Made by a program: the position numbers and the translations under genes. A stretch of 64,000 nt of DNA from Hydractinia symbiolongicarpus. Its lineage: Eukaryota; Cnidaria; Hydrozoa; Anthoathecata; Hydractiniidae. Where the stretch lies: contig NC_079879.1 of the NCBI RefSeq assembly GCF_029227915.1, positions 4,836,001 through 4,900,000 of the forward strand. The letters run 5' to 3'. The notes beneath the pieces are model-generated. The model did not search any database, was not told where the DNA came from, and was given only the letters and a program-made list of their open reading frames with translations. This document shows, in pieces, positions 25,120 through 35,119 of the stretch (its first letter is position 1; every line of letters starts with the position of its first letter).

Positions 25120-26030
25120 AATTGAATTCGTGCAATCAGGTGGAACAGAGAAATAAAAAAATGTTTGTCTACCAAAACCACTTTTATAGCGCGTTGTATT
25201 ATTTTGTAAGAAATGGCTTTTGAATGTCGAACAATAAAGTTTAAAGTGCAATTGTGTGGTTGAAATTTAATTTTTATGCAAAATTTGCAACAAATCGTAT
25301 CACTGTTTTTTGGATTGAAATATTTATGTTTGTTTAAAAAAAATAATATGACTTTTGTCACCATTGAAGTATTTTATATTTTTTGTATATAAAGAGTTTT
25401 TTGCATCTTTTTTTCATAATTTCTGAATGTTTTTGCGTGCCAAAGTGAAGTTGTAAATTTCAATCGCATTTTCAAAGTGCTTCCCGCCACAATATAGTAT
25501 TGTTGTTTTTATTTTGAAAAAAGTTTGTGAAGATGTAATTATATCAGTTTCCAATAAATATATTTATTTTCTACGAATGTGCATTTATAAGTATATAAAT
25601 ACCAAATAAAAATGAACTTATTATTATAAGTATTATTTTTTCTTCATAATTTTTATAAAACGCAAACCATGTAGGTGCGTCTTGACGGGGGTCAGCATCA
25701 GTAGCGATAAAGAACAGTGACGAGTTAAGAAGTATTTTGTCTTGACGCCATTTTGAATAGAAACAGTGTTTTGAGAGAAAGATTTATGTGTGGGAAAATT
25801 TGTTACAGCTATCAGAAGAAATGAATAATTCATAATTAGTTTTTTATTAACCTCTGCTCCTGTTATGTAACGTCATCAGAGATTGATGAGAGAAAATACC
25901 TTCATCTATTTAACTCGCCCTTAAGAAGGCTCTGTTCACGTTTTGTCGTTCTTTGATTTTTTCCAGTTTTTTTAATATACAGCATTCTCCCTAATCTTGG
26001 AGGAAAGAATACGGAAGGCGGATATCTCTG
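25120..26030. other. Intergenic, no gene recognised
   Basis: AT-rich; contains AATAAA signals at 25233 and about 25552 that could end FGF A transcripts. Short minus-strand frames here are unsupported. Confidence 0.4.
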
Positions 26031-26264
26031 ATTACCATAGTCATAAGAAAAAAAAGATTGTTTAGCCTTTAGCTGATTATTTAGCTGGCGCCCAGACCTT
26101 CGAAAGTACACAAGACTTCAAAATGGCTGATTATTAGTGCGTTACTCCCATCGTTTGAAATTCTTGTGAAATAATTTGAGTATATTTGGAACACACCTAG
26201 CGCAAATTGCTTAATTTATGGTTGTGGCATCAGGTATAGGTGGAATAATGGTTTTTTTATTTTA

Positions 26265-26583
26265 TGGAGTCAAATATCGCAACTGTATTATGAGGATTTG
26301 GACACTGGTTTCAAAATGTTAACTCGTCTTACATCTGATCACATTATTCTAACACCGTATTCTGTAGTTCGTCTTGCAGCAGCACAAGTCCTAAGTGAAA
26401 CAGTTGGTTCGATTCTAAACGAATTTGGACCACCAGAAGCTGCTTGTATGCCAAGTTTTGTGAGATGATGGATAAGTTATCTGATTGCTTGAATGTCAGA
26501 AACACTGTTGAACATACAGTGAAACGAAAACCTTTTTTAAAGCCATATGAGTCGATACATGATGAGAGACAGTTTTATCCTTA
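26265..26583 (+). pseudogene. P-element/THAP9-like transposase fragment
   Basis: Reading from TGG at 26265: [53 protein letters not shown]. Then, after a one-base deletion near 26453, [18 protein letters not shown] and [18 protein letters not shown]. The order FKMLTRLTSDHI...AAQVLS...KFC..D..DCLNVRN...RKPFL.PY matches the middle of P-like (THAP9-type) transposases as I recall them. No THAP domain and no catalytic remainder are visible, so it is dead. It ends about 20 bp before the stop of the opposed ORF. Confidence 0.7.
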
Positions 26584-26604
26584 AACTTATCTAATAACAA
26601 ATTT

Positions 26605-27114
26605 TCAACTACCAAAGGAATAATATTTTGCATAAAATTTCTCAGCATCACCATTAAATTCATCGATAACAGACTTTATTTTGCCCCAAAGTTCGTGTGT
26701 CTCATCTGTAGAAAAAGAAAAATTCTCTGGTGAGAATTTATTTCTTACCTCTTCTGGTAAACAGCAGTCCGAGACAAGCTTTTTAGCACATTTTTTCACA
26801 ATCATCTTCAGTTTAAATGAAGGCAGTTTTTTTAAAGAAATTTTATCTACAGAAGAAACCACTAAGTCTGTTGAGGGTCGTGTCACATGCTTACTGTTGA
26901 TGTGCCTAGAAAGGCCACGCCTGGACTTGCTTCTCTTTTCACAATGTTCCCATTGAAATCCTTCAACTATTTCTTCATCCAATGTTACCTCAGAAACAAG
27001 GTTATTAATTTCTTCATTAAAATCTTCATCTGCATCAAGAAAACCACCTTCTATCAAGTAATACAAATCATCAAGCTCTTCTCCTGCAATAAAACTCTCT
27101 GAAAGGGTAGCCAT
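26605..27114 (-). CDS. C2H2-like zinc-finger-family ORF (intronless, 169 residues)
   Basis: One uninterrupted frame from ATG (27114) to TGA. The N-terminal half is very acidic (LDDLYYLIEGGFLDADEDFN, residues 15-34). A degenerate C2H2 finger follows: FQWEHCEKRSKSRRGLSRHINSKH, split here as FQWEHCEK and GLSRHINSKH, in which the first cysteine position appears to be Trp. A basic segment and a C-terminal block ending FNGDAEKFYAKYYSFG close it. I recall similar intronless multi-copy ORFs in cnidarian genomes but no function. Its position inside inverted repeats with a transposase remnant suggests mobile-element cargo. The intact frame argues for recent insertion or selection; the lost cysteine argues for decay of the finger. 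Confidence 0.55.
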   Translation of the reverse strand: MATLSESFIAGEELDDLYYLIEGGFLDADEDFNEEINNLVSEVTLDEEIVEGFQWEHCEKRSKSRRGLSRHINSKHVTRPSTDLVVSSVDKISLKKLPSFKLKMIVKKCAKKLVSDCCLPEEVRNKFSPENFSFSTDETHELWGKIKSVIDEFNGDAEKFYAKYYSFGS

Positions 27115-27239
27115 TTTGATAAAGTTGTGTACGTTCAGCGGGTCGTCGAACTTTTCTCAGCCTTGCGCGCGTAAGACAATATTGAAGCAAATAAAAGGCC
27201 CACCCGGCTCCAGACTTTTTTTCTTATGACTATGGATTA

Positions 27240-29430
27240 ACGGACAGATTTTTTTACACAGGCCAAACTCTAGTCTAGGTTTCATAAAACTTTCTAAAAG
27301 ACGGGCATGGAATTAGCGGACACATTTTTATACAAGAAATGTTAACTTTTCTAATTAACGGACTAATATTTTAAGAAAGCAAATTTTGCCATTTTGTTAA
27401 GCGTCTGGATTTTGCAAGCGTGTAATACGGGTTTTTAGCCATTCTGATTGGCTTAGCGCTCTTAACTGATTGGACTGGGTTGATATGAAGCGGTATTGCT
27501 CATGGTCTAGAAAAATAGTAGTTTATAATGTAAACAAGCACGAAAAAAATAGGCTTAAAAAAGCATTGAAAATGATTGTATATCTAACTCTCACAATACA
27601 TGTGTCGATACAAAAATTGTCATAAGATAAAAACAACAACAATGGAGAGTTTTGCTGTTAACGTACTCAGATTTAGCGTCAATAAATTTTACTGAAAGCT
27701 TCTTCAACAAAGCTAGTTGCCTATCTAGCTAGTACATTGTATATAAAAAATGATAATGAAATATAAAGTTTTATCGAAAATACTAAATACAGGACGACGA
27801 ATTTATAGCACAAATGTGTCCTACCTCATTTTTAGGCTTAGTCAGCTTGGCTAGTTAGTTAAAAAAATTTACAACAATATTCGCTGTAACTAAACTGTAA
27901 CTTCACATTCAACGTTACGCATTCTTCGGAAGATGCTCATATGAGGAACCAAAACCGAGAAACGAAAAATATAACTGCGCCATAAAATCGTTGTCATTGA
28001 AATCTCCGCGGCTGCATACCTACTGCTATACCTTTAGTAAATAATACTAACTTTTATCGATTAAGTTTTTTCAACAATTTTCGCTTTTCCTTTTTTAACC
28101 AAAATGCCTTAAAAATAAGAGAATTCAAATAATGGATATTTTCAGTTTAAATGAAATTGTGAAAGATTAATAACAATATAACCTTGGTAAAACCTCGTTC
28201 CCAGGATTATTTGCTTCTTAACAGCGTGTGCTTTTTGAGGTGTCGAGCTTGAAAAGATGGAAGCTTAAGTTTAGCCGTCAAACATAACGGGGACATTTCT
28301 AGGCTAAAAGTATCTCCCATTTTTTCCCGAGACTCGGATTTGGTTCAACAAATGAGCATCTTCCATATTCTTTTGTAATTGTCAAACATCGCAATGTTTT
28401 GTTTACCAGGATCTGTTCTATAGAAACTTTTGAATTCTGCATAGAATGTTTCTGTTCTTGGGCAGGACTACTTCAAAAAGTGTTAACGAAAGTAGTGTAT
28501 TAAAGTAAAATGCCATAATAAAGCGCACCCGGTAATAAGTGTACCCGTTGTTAAGTGCACCCTCAGATAAGCGCACTAAAACCTTACTATCACCCCTGAT
28601 AAGCGCTGCTCCTAATTACGGTATTTAACGGTATATTATAAAGAGAACACTAAACCAAATTCTTATTTTTTATTTTTATCTAACGTTTAATCTAGGCTGT
28701 TCCGCAAAATATCACCCGAAGTACGACCGAACTTGCGGAGTCGGTGCAATGACTGAGCAGATTTCTTCTAAAGGTTTAAATTAGATAACGCTATAACTAT
28801 ATAGAATTAGAAATATCTCAATAGAAGAAGTCCTAGGAAACGAGGTTGTCCCCATTCGCTTATTGGCTGTTTGTCTTTGCTTTTTTCACGTGATTGATAC
28901 TCTGGAAAGCAACGCATTACTGATACATGTATTCACTTATTAAAACAAATATATAAATTTAAGTTTGTGTTGCGGATTTTAAATGCAACCATGGACTAAA
29001 CGCCAGCACATATTGTGTAGATACAGTTGAATTAAAATTTTAATAACACTTTAATTTCATAGAGAATGCCAGTTAATAGCACTCCTGTTCTCGGTAACAA
29101 TGCAGTGAGTAGGACATGCATTCCTGCAACTCGGGAGAAACACCACTCAGAAGTAGTATTCCTGATTTCAAAACACATTCCCTTTTGTTTGACAAGTGTG
29201 TCAATTTTTTATCCTTTAACTTTCCTAATTTTTCGATTTATATTTTACCGACCCAAATTTTATCGGCGATAATTTTCGTCATCTTCCCAAAATGACTAAG
29301 GTTCGACAAAGAATGGTCGATAGCATCATTACAACTGTCAACTTCAGCTTTAAAGCTAACTTTAAAGTTAATGTTGATAAACATTAAGTGGGGAATGACC
29401 TTTTGGCCTGCATACAAACTTAACCACATT
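27240..29430. other. Intergenic with repeat debris
   Basis: No gene recognised. Half of a CCTCGTTCCCAG-type MITE lies at about 28192-28230, with a lone opposite end (GGAAACGAGGTTG) near 28836. At about 28513-28625 are several degenerate direct repeats of AAGTGCACC / ATAAGCGCAC, resembling the GGGGCGCTTATT elements elsewhere in the window. Confidence 0.4.
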
Positions 29431-29597
29431 GGTACTGTAGAGCGGAATTCCTATTACCTTAACATCCACAAAAAGCTAAACAAACTAAGTGGTGATGTCA
29501 ATGATTTTTCACCGCGTGGGTAACTAGGGACCACCTAGGACCAATTTGGGTAAGTTTCCCAAAACAGGGTCCCCAAATCCGTTTCGGAATGGACGGG

Positions 29598-29935
29598 TTG
29601 ATGACGTCATCAAAAAACATTCAAAGCTTAATATCTCTGCAACCGTTTGTCAAAAGTATATAATCATATACAATTTCTTGATCAGCATTTCAAGATCTAT
29701 ACCATGAAGGCAACAGGTACACAAGTTTCTAAAAAAAAAATTATAAGACCTTGACAGGCCATTGCTGACGTCAGCAAAATCTTTGAACCCTTATATCTCA
29801 TTAACCGCTCATCAAAGGCACATGATCATATACATTTTCTTGATCAGCAGTTTAAGTTCTACATATTACAGGCAACAAATAAACAAAATTTTACCAAATT
29901 TTTTTTTCTGTATCTGCACTGCTGTCGTCAGCAAA
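29598..29935 (+). repeat. Imperfect ~165-bp tandem repeat with TGACGTCA
   Basis: Two diverged units begin at TGACGTCATCA (29602) and TGACGTCAGCA (29766) and share ATATCTC...AACCG, TCAAA, ATCATATACA, TTCTTGATCAGCA, AAG-TCTA and CAGGCAACA. A partial third begins near 29925 (TCGTCAGC). A further diverged copy lies at about 50615-50760. This is a dispersed repeat carrying the palindromic CRE-like octamer. Confidence 0.7.
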
Positions 29936-30005
29936 AAAATTAAAACAACCTATTTTTTCATTTTCCTTCTGCCTAAGTGGATTTCTCCACGGGCTTTATC
30001 GACTA

Positions 30006-30832
30006 GTCACACAATAAAGTAGTCTGGTTGTGACAGAATAAAGTTGTCTGGTTATTACACAATAAAGTGGTCTGGTTATTACAAAATAAAGTGGTCTGGT
30101 TATTACACAATAAAGTGGTCTGGTTGTGACAGAATAAAGTGGTCTGGTTATCACACAATAAAGTGGTCTGGCTATTACAAAATAAAGTGGTCTGGTTATT
30201 ACAGAATAAAGTGGTCTGGTTATTACACAATAAAGTGGTCTGGTTATTACACAATAAAGTGGTCTGGTTGTGACACAATAAAGTTGTCTGGTTATTACAC
30301 AATAAAGTTGTCTGGTTATTAAACAATAAAGTGGTCTGGTTATCACAAAATAAAGTTGTCTGGTTATGACACAATAAAGTGATCTGGTTATTACACAATA
30401 AAGTGGTCTGGTTATTACACAATAAAGTGATCTGGTTATTACACAATAAAGTGGTCTGGTTATTACACAATAAAGTTGTCTGGTTATTACACAATAAAGT
30501 GGTCTGGTTATTACACAATAAAGTGGTCTGGTTATCACAAAATAAAGCTGTCTGGTTATGACACAATAAAGTGATCTGGTTATTACACAATAAAGTGGTC
30601 TGGTTATTACAAAATAAAGTGGTCTGGTTATTACACAATAAAGTGGTATGGTTATTACACAATAAAGGGGTATGGTTATTACACAATAAAGTGGTCTGGT
30701 TATCACAAAATAAAGTTGTCTGGTTATGACACAATGAAGTGATCTGGTTATTACACAATGAAGTGATCTGGTTATTACACAATAAAGTGATCTGGTTATT
30801 ACACAATAAAGTGGTTTGGTTATTACACAATT
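30006..30832. repeat. 24-bp minisatellite, about 34 copies
   Basis: Tandem 24-bp units centred on CTGGTTATTACACAATAAAG with the variable joint TGGT/TGAT/TTGT. Substitutions cluster at a few sites (ATTACA, ATCACA, GTGACA, ATGACA). Because 24 is a multiple of three, every unit repeats the same codons, giving artificially long open frames on both strands (for example 284 codons of CVITRPLY-type repeats on the minus strand). I do not call these genes. It is not CRISPR: there are no unique spacers. Confidence 0.95.
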
Positions 30833-30849
30833 AGGTCTGGGAAAGAACA

Positions 30850-32125
30850 AAAGCAGGTTGCTTTATTGTTTAAGCACCTAAGAGTAATACAGAGATAATT
30901 ATAAAATATAAGAAAATTCAACTTTATTATCATCTTAGAACTCGCTTGTGAAATGCTTTTCACACAATGCGTACAATAAATAATGAGGCTGGAAATTGTT
31001 AAAAAATAAGAACGAAATAGGAACAATGTCAGGGCTTAAATTAGATAAGCTGATGTATTTTTTTCTAGGATATTACGCACAGCATTTGTAAGTAAGAGCC
31101 TTGTTTTCAGATTTTACATTGCAAATATTTGTAATGTACTGTCATAAGCCTCTTCATTTGAAAACCAATACTTTTACAAACCCGCCTAAAACAGCTGATG
31201 ACATTGTAGGTCTTTTGTCCATGCTATATCTCTTTACTTATTATTTCTAACATGCTTTATCCTACTATTACAGCTAAAAACTTCAATACTAAAGTCAACC
31301 TAGTGCCCACGCTCTTTTATTTAAAACGCCTGGGACCGAAGAAATAAAATATGCTCATCACAAAAGATTACAAATTAATGTGCCCATCCCTTTCACAATC
31401 AATTATTTACTACCTCGTTAATTGCAGAGCAACGTAGGTAATTGCACATTCTAACCACTGGACCCTCCCAAGAAGTTTCTCACAAGCCACAAAGCGGCAC
31501 GCTGTAGCTGATAAAGATACGAATGTCTGAGAAGTTCTTAATCGCGTAATCAAGGTCATTCAGGAGATTACAATTTAGATGATGCAACTTCTCACACAGT
31601 ATTTGGTAAAATTTTTGACGAAGAAATTAAACGGTGAACTTGACCTCAATTTTTGTGTTAATATGTTTATCGGTGTGAACAAATTACTATAATGCATATG
31701 ACTCATTTTATGAGCACTTACAAGAAAAGGACTTTTACCAAAATTTTACTGCTAGAAAAAAGTTATTCAATTTGATACTTAGACTGTTACAGGTCGTCAG
31801 AGAAGTTCGTAATTCTATAAATCTTCAGAAACTCGTTAATTATTTTTAACCCGATAACATTTTAACGCATATCAAACGCCATCGTTTTTTAGCGCCCGTT
31901 ACACCCCTCAAATATAGGTAGGGTATGCACGTGTGTATTCACTATTTACTTACTTATTGTGTGACACTTGATTTTGAAAACCGCGTGTTAACAGAAAAAA
32001 TGACCTCAAATTCGTTATTAAAGCCAAAATTTTGTGTTGCCTACAAGCCTAAAATGGTGTATTTCAAAAATATTTGAACCTTGGAGGAAGTTTGAACATA
32101 GTTTGAGAATTTGTAAAATTATCTT
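30850..32125. other. Intergenic, no gene recognised
   Basis: AT-rich sequence downstream of the minisatellite with no supported frame or repeat. Confidence 0.4.
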
Positions 32126-32131
32126 GTCTCT

Positions 32132-32382
32132 TTAATAATAGCCGTATTTCGTACATATCTCTGGCAGTAATACAACATAGGTACAGGTTGAGAAGGGGGG
32201 AGCCGTTGGGATGAAAGACGTGCAACGGAAACATGAATATCAAATGCGATATATTTTTATCCACTTTGTTGCGACGGGTACATTTAGGTGTATTTTGTCT
32301 GTCTGACCGTAAAAGAAGCTGGCACACGAAAGAGCATGTATCTAAAGACGGAAGACCCCGTAGATTTTTTCATGGGTTAACG
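32132..32382 (+). repeat. Dispersed repeat, diverged copy
   Basis: Shares CTCTTTAATAATAGCCGT, AATATCAAATGCGATATATT, TTTATCCACTTTGTTGCGAC and a WATTTTTTCAYGGGTTAACGACTA-like end with the block at 34806-35118. No coding content was recognised. Confidence 0.6.
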
Positions 32383-32399
32383 ACTAATTTTTAGTGAAA

Positions 32400-33980
32400 T
32401 AGCTTCTTTTATTATTTTCCCAGGGCGTCTTTTCGCTTTACTCTAACAGAGTAATCACAAGTGCGATAAATAAGACTCTGCGGACTGTTTCATCCTCGTC
32501 TCTTGGCCCCTGAGCCGTTACCGTTATTATATTAATCAAATTTTAATCATGTGATTAGACTTTTTTCGTTGGCCGGCCAAGCAGCTATGAAGTCATTTGT
32601 ACTTTTTGATTTTGTTTTTAGTATTCCTCCATCTAATAAAATTAAAACAAAAAATATGAAATAAAAACAAAATATCCTAATCCATTTTTCGTTGAAAGAG
32701 TCTTGTAAATTCCGTAAATTCCGAAATCCGGAGAAAATCCGAAATAAAGAATTTAATACATGTATCCACAAGTTTTTTTGTCTGACATAAAAAAGAGATA
32801 AACAATAGAGCCAAAAGCTTTGGTTAATATTTTCCCCTTCAACGAAGAAAAAGTAGAAGTATTATGCAAGAGTTTAATAATGGTGAAAATGACGATTCTC
32901 ATTGTTATAAAGTATTTGTTTTTTGTATATCTTTTATTGAAGACGAGCTTCTTAAGATCCTTTCATCGAGTGCACTTATTGACAACATAAGATTCCGAAA
33001 AGTAATTTCCAGCTTGAGAACAAGTACACTGGAGATATGCTCTTAGCTAGGTGAGCATCAGGTGTTCATTGTTTAAGAATTATTACGAAATATTTAAGAA
33101 GCTAAAAAAAACATGAAAGCTTCCACGATTTTTCACAAAACAATGCACGTCGAAATCATCACAAATTCTGAATCTCATTCCATATTGTGGTTTTAGATTC
33201 CCGCCTTTTGAGACGAAAGTAATAAAAAATCAACAAATGGTAATGATCCGAGATGTATTGTGGTTTGTAAAAGTCATAATAAACAAAAAGTATAAAAAAT
33301 TATTACGTCAATTAATTCATCAGTAATTTGAAGCTGAAGAGGGGAGGGTTATAGGTCCAAAAAGATAGCATCATTTCTGTTTTAGTTTTAAAACAACACT
33401 ACAACCTCATAACAGGGTTTGTTCTTTACAATTCCCTAGATAGATTTTATTTCAAAACCACCAACGCAGAATGGAGTATGTTCAAAAGCGATTCTACCAT
33501 GTCATCAACTTCATTAAAAACAATAATCAAACATTATACAGATAAGGATAAACACCATTAATATTTCATCATCGATGTTGTCAGAAATGATTTATCACCT
33601 GAGATACTTGTATGATGTATGCACGAAAGTATGGTATTAGCGGTCAGTGAACACTTAATAGTAATACAGTAGTGGGCAATGATCATTTCAGAAAGAGAGA
33701 AGTTATTTGTACGCATGACATGATATTAACATATGATTATGTGGCGTATTTTAAAAAATAGTTGCATATTTCAAATCGAGGTACAATATTTTTTACATTT
33801 ATTTTAAATATTTTAGAGTTTAACTTACCTGACGTTGTTGCAAATTTCATTTCACATGTATTGATTTTCGATGGTTAGCTATTTAGGGTGTTTTTGTAAA
33901 TAATCCATACAATATAGATTTTTTTGGAAAAAAATCTTAAGCTGCAACTGTTTGTCGTCACGTTTCACTGGAGTAAAGGT
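32400..33980. other. Intergenic, no gene recognised
   Basis: AT-rich; holds a lone MITE-like fragment (ATCCTCGTCTCTTGGCCCCT, about 32491) and otherwise no recognised element or gene. Confidence 0.35.
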
Positions 33981-33984
33981 CTAA

Positions 33985-34295
33985 AGAGATTTTCACGAAG
34001 CAAATTGGAAAGCGAATACGACGGCGAAATGTATCTGAGCATTCGCAGTTGTTGGTTTTCATTTTGCTTCAAAAAATTTCCTTTGCCGTAAAGTAGTTTC
34101 TACTTTTTAGCAACGAAATATTTCGCTGTAAACTTTTAACCAATCAGAAGGCAATATTCAGCGTTTATTTTCAGAAAAACTGGAAAGAATTCAAAATAAA
34201 TGTCACATGTTTTTTGCTTTACGTGAAAATCAAAAAATTTCGGAGCTAATTTGCCGCCGAATTCGCCATCACATTCCCTTTCATGAAAATCCCCC
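33985..34295. mobile_element. TTAA-flanked MITE, GGGGGATTTTCACG ends (copy 1, left end decayed)
   Basis: Related along its length to 55772-56238: TTTTCACGAAG at the left, GGCGAAATGTATCTGAGCAT and TTTTCATTTTGCTTCAAAAA inside, and GAAAATCCCCCTTAA at the right. The left terminus is degraded (AAAGAGATTTTCACG). Confidence 0.7.
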
Positions 34296-34337
34296 TTAAC
34301 GACATTTGATTTCAAGAATCAGCGATTGATGTTGGCA

Positions 34338-34427
34338 TTTACGACAGGGGAGAGCGTCGATTTGACGTTTACGACAGCGGAGAGCGTCGATTCGTTGCTT
34401 ACGACAGGGGAGAAAGTCGATTTGGTG
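34338..34427 (+). repeat. 30-bp tandem repeat, three copies
   Basis: Three adjacent 30-bp units share TTACGACAGGGGAGAGCGTC with one to a few substitutions each, the last followed by CTTAGCG. Confidence 0.85.
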
Positions 34428-34554
34428 CTTAGCGTACACTTTTCGGTTTGCAAGTCACCATCCCTTAGATTTTCTTAATTTATACCTCACTTCTTTTTCT
34501 ATTATTATTTTTTTCTTTAAAACAAACAAGATAAAAAAATATTAAGAGTTAACC

Positions 34555-34556
34555 CT

Positions 34557-34587
<31 letters not shown>
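34555..34587 (+). repeat. (AAC)n microsatellite
   Basis: About ten uninterrupted AAC trinucleotides. Confidence 0.95.
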
Positions 34588-34805
34588 GTGTGTCAATAAT
34601 AATGAATGATCCTCTCGGTTTGCACTATACTCCGTAACAATCGATCTTTTTAGTGGGTTAAACTGCAAACACAATCGGAACATTTGAAACCGACCAATCA
34701 GAAAGAATTAAAATATTCTGAAATCACTGTTGATAAAGCGTTGACTGGACAAAACTTTACCCTAGAAATTAAAATATCAAAACCAGTTTTAAACCCGTGA
34801 ATAAC

Positions 34806-35118
34806 GTCTTATCTCTATAATAATAGTCGCCGTCTGTCTGTTTCTCTGTCTGTCACGGAGACAGGAAAATGCGATATATAATGCGATATAAAGACAAGCG
34901 ACCACGTGGATTTTTTCACGGTCTCTTTAATAATAGCCGTCGTCTGTCTGTGTATCCGCGAAAGCGGCGTCCCGTAACGGAAACAAGAAATTTTTAAAAT
35001 GCACACGAATATCAAATCCGATATATTTTTATCCACTTTGTTGCGACGGGTAAATTTAAAGGACGAGCGAACGCGACGGGCGACCCTGTGGATTTTTCCA
35101 CGGGCAACGACTTATCTT
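34806..35118 (+). repeat. Dispersed repeat, partial tandem dimer
   Basis: Two partial units in tandem, each beginning TAATAATAG(C/T)CG(C/T)CGTCTGTCTGT and ending in a GTGGATTTTTTCACGG / GTGGATTTTTCCACGGGC segment. TTATCTTTATAATA-like sequence occurs at both outer ends. Related to 32132-32382; the terminal motif also appears just before the minisatellite (about 29978-29995). Confidence 0.6.
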
Positions 35119-35119
35119 T

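Larger units (their letters stand above)
26035..27235. mobile_element. 1.2-kb TIR element carrying P-like transposase fragment and C2H2-like ORF
   Basis: The outer 20 bp CCATAGTCATAAGAAAAAAA at 26035 is repeated exactly in inverse at 27216-27235, and ATTA flanks both ends (26031-26034 and 27236-27239), a possible 4-bp target duplication. Inside, similarity between the arms resumes at the ORF start: ACACAACTTTATCAAAATGG on the minus strand versus ACACAAGACTTCAAAATGGC on the plus strand at about 26107-26128. The left arm therefore carries a mirrored, stopped copy of the ORF leader. The element contains a plus-strand transposase fragment and a minus-strand 169-codon ORF, tail to tail. Confidence 0.6.

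Noticed and set aside
30006-30832. CRISPR-like array
   Set aside because: Units are contiguous with no unique spacers, and the genome is eukaryotic.
29996-30850. Long minus-strand ORFs of 284 and 275 codons, and plus-strand frames, over the minisatellite
   Set aside because: They are a consequence of a 24-bp unit (multiple of three) without stops in several frames; several frames are equally open and composition is purely repeat.
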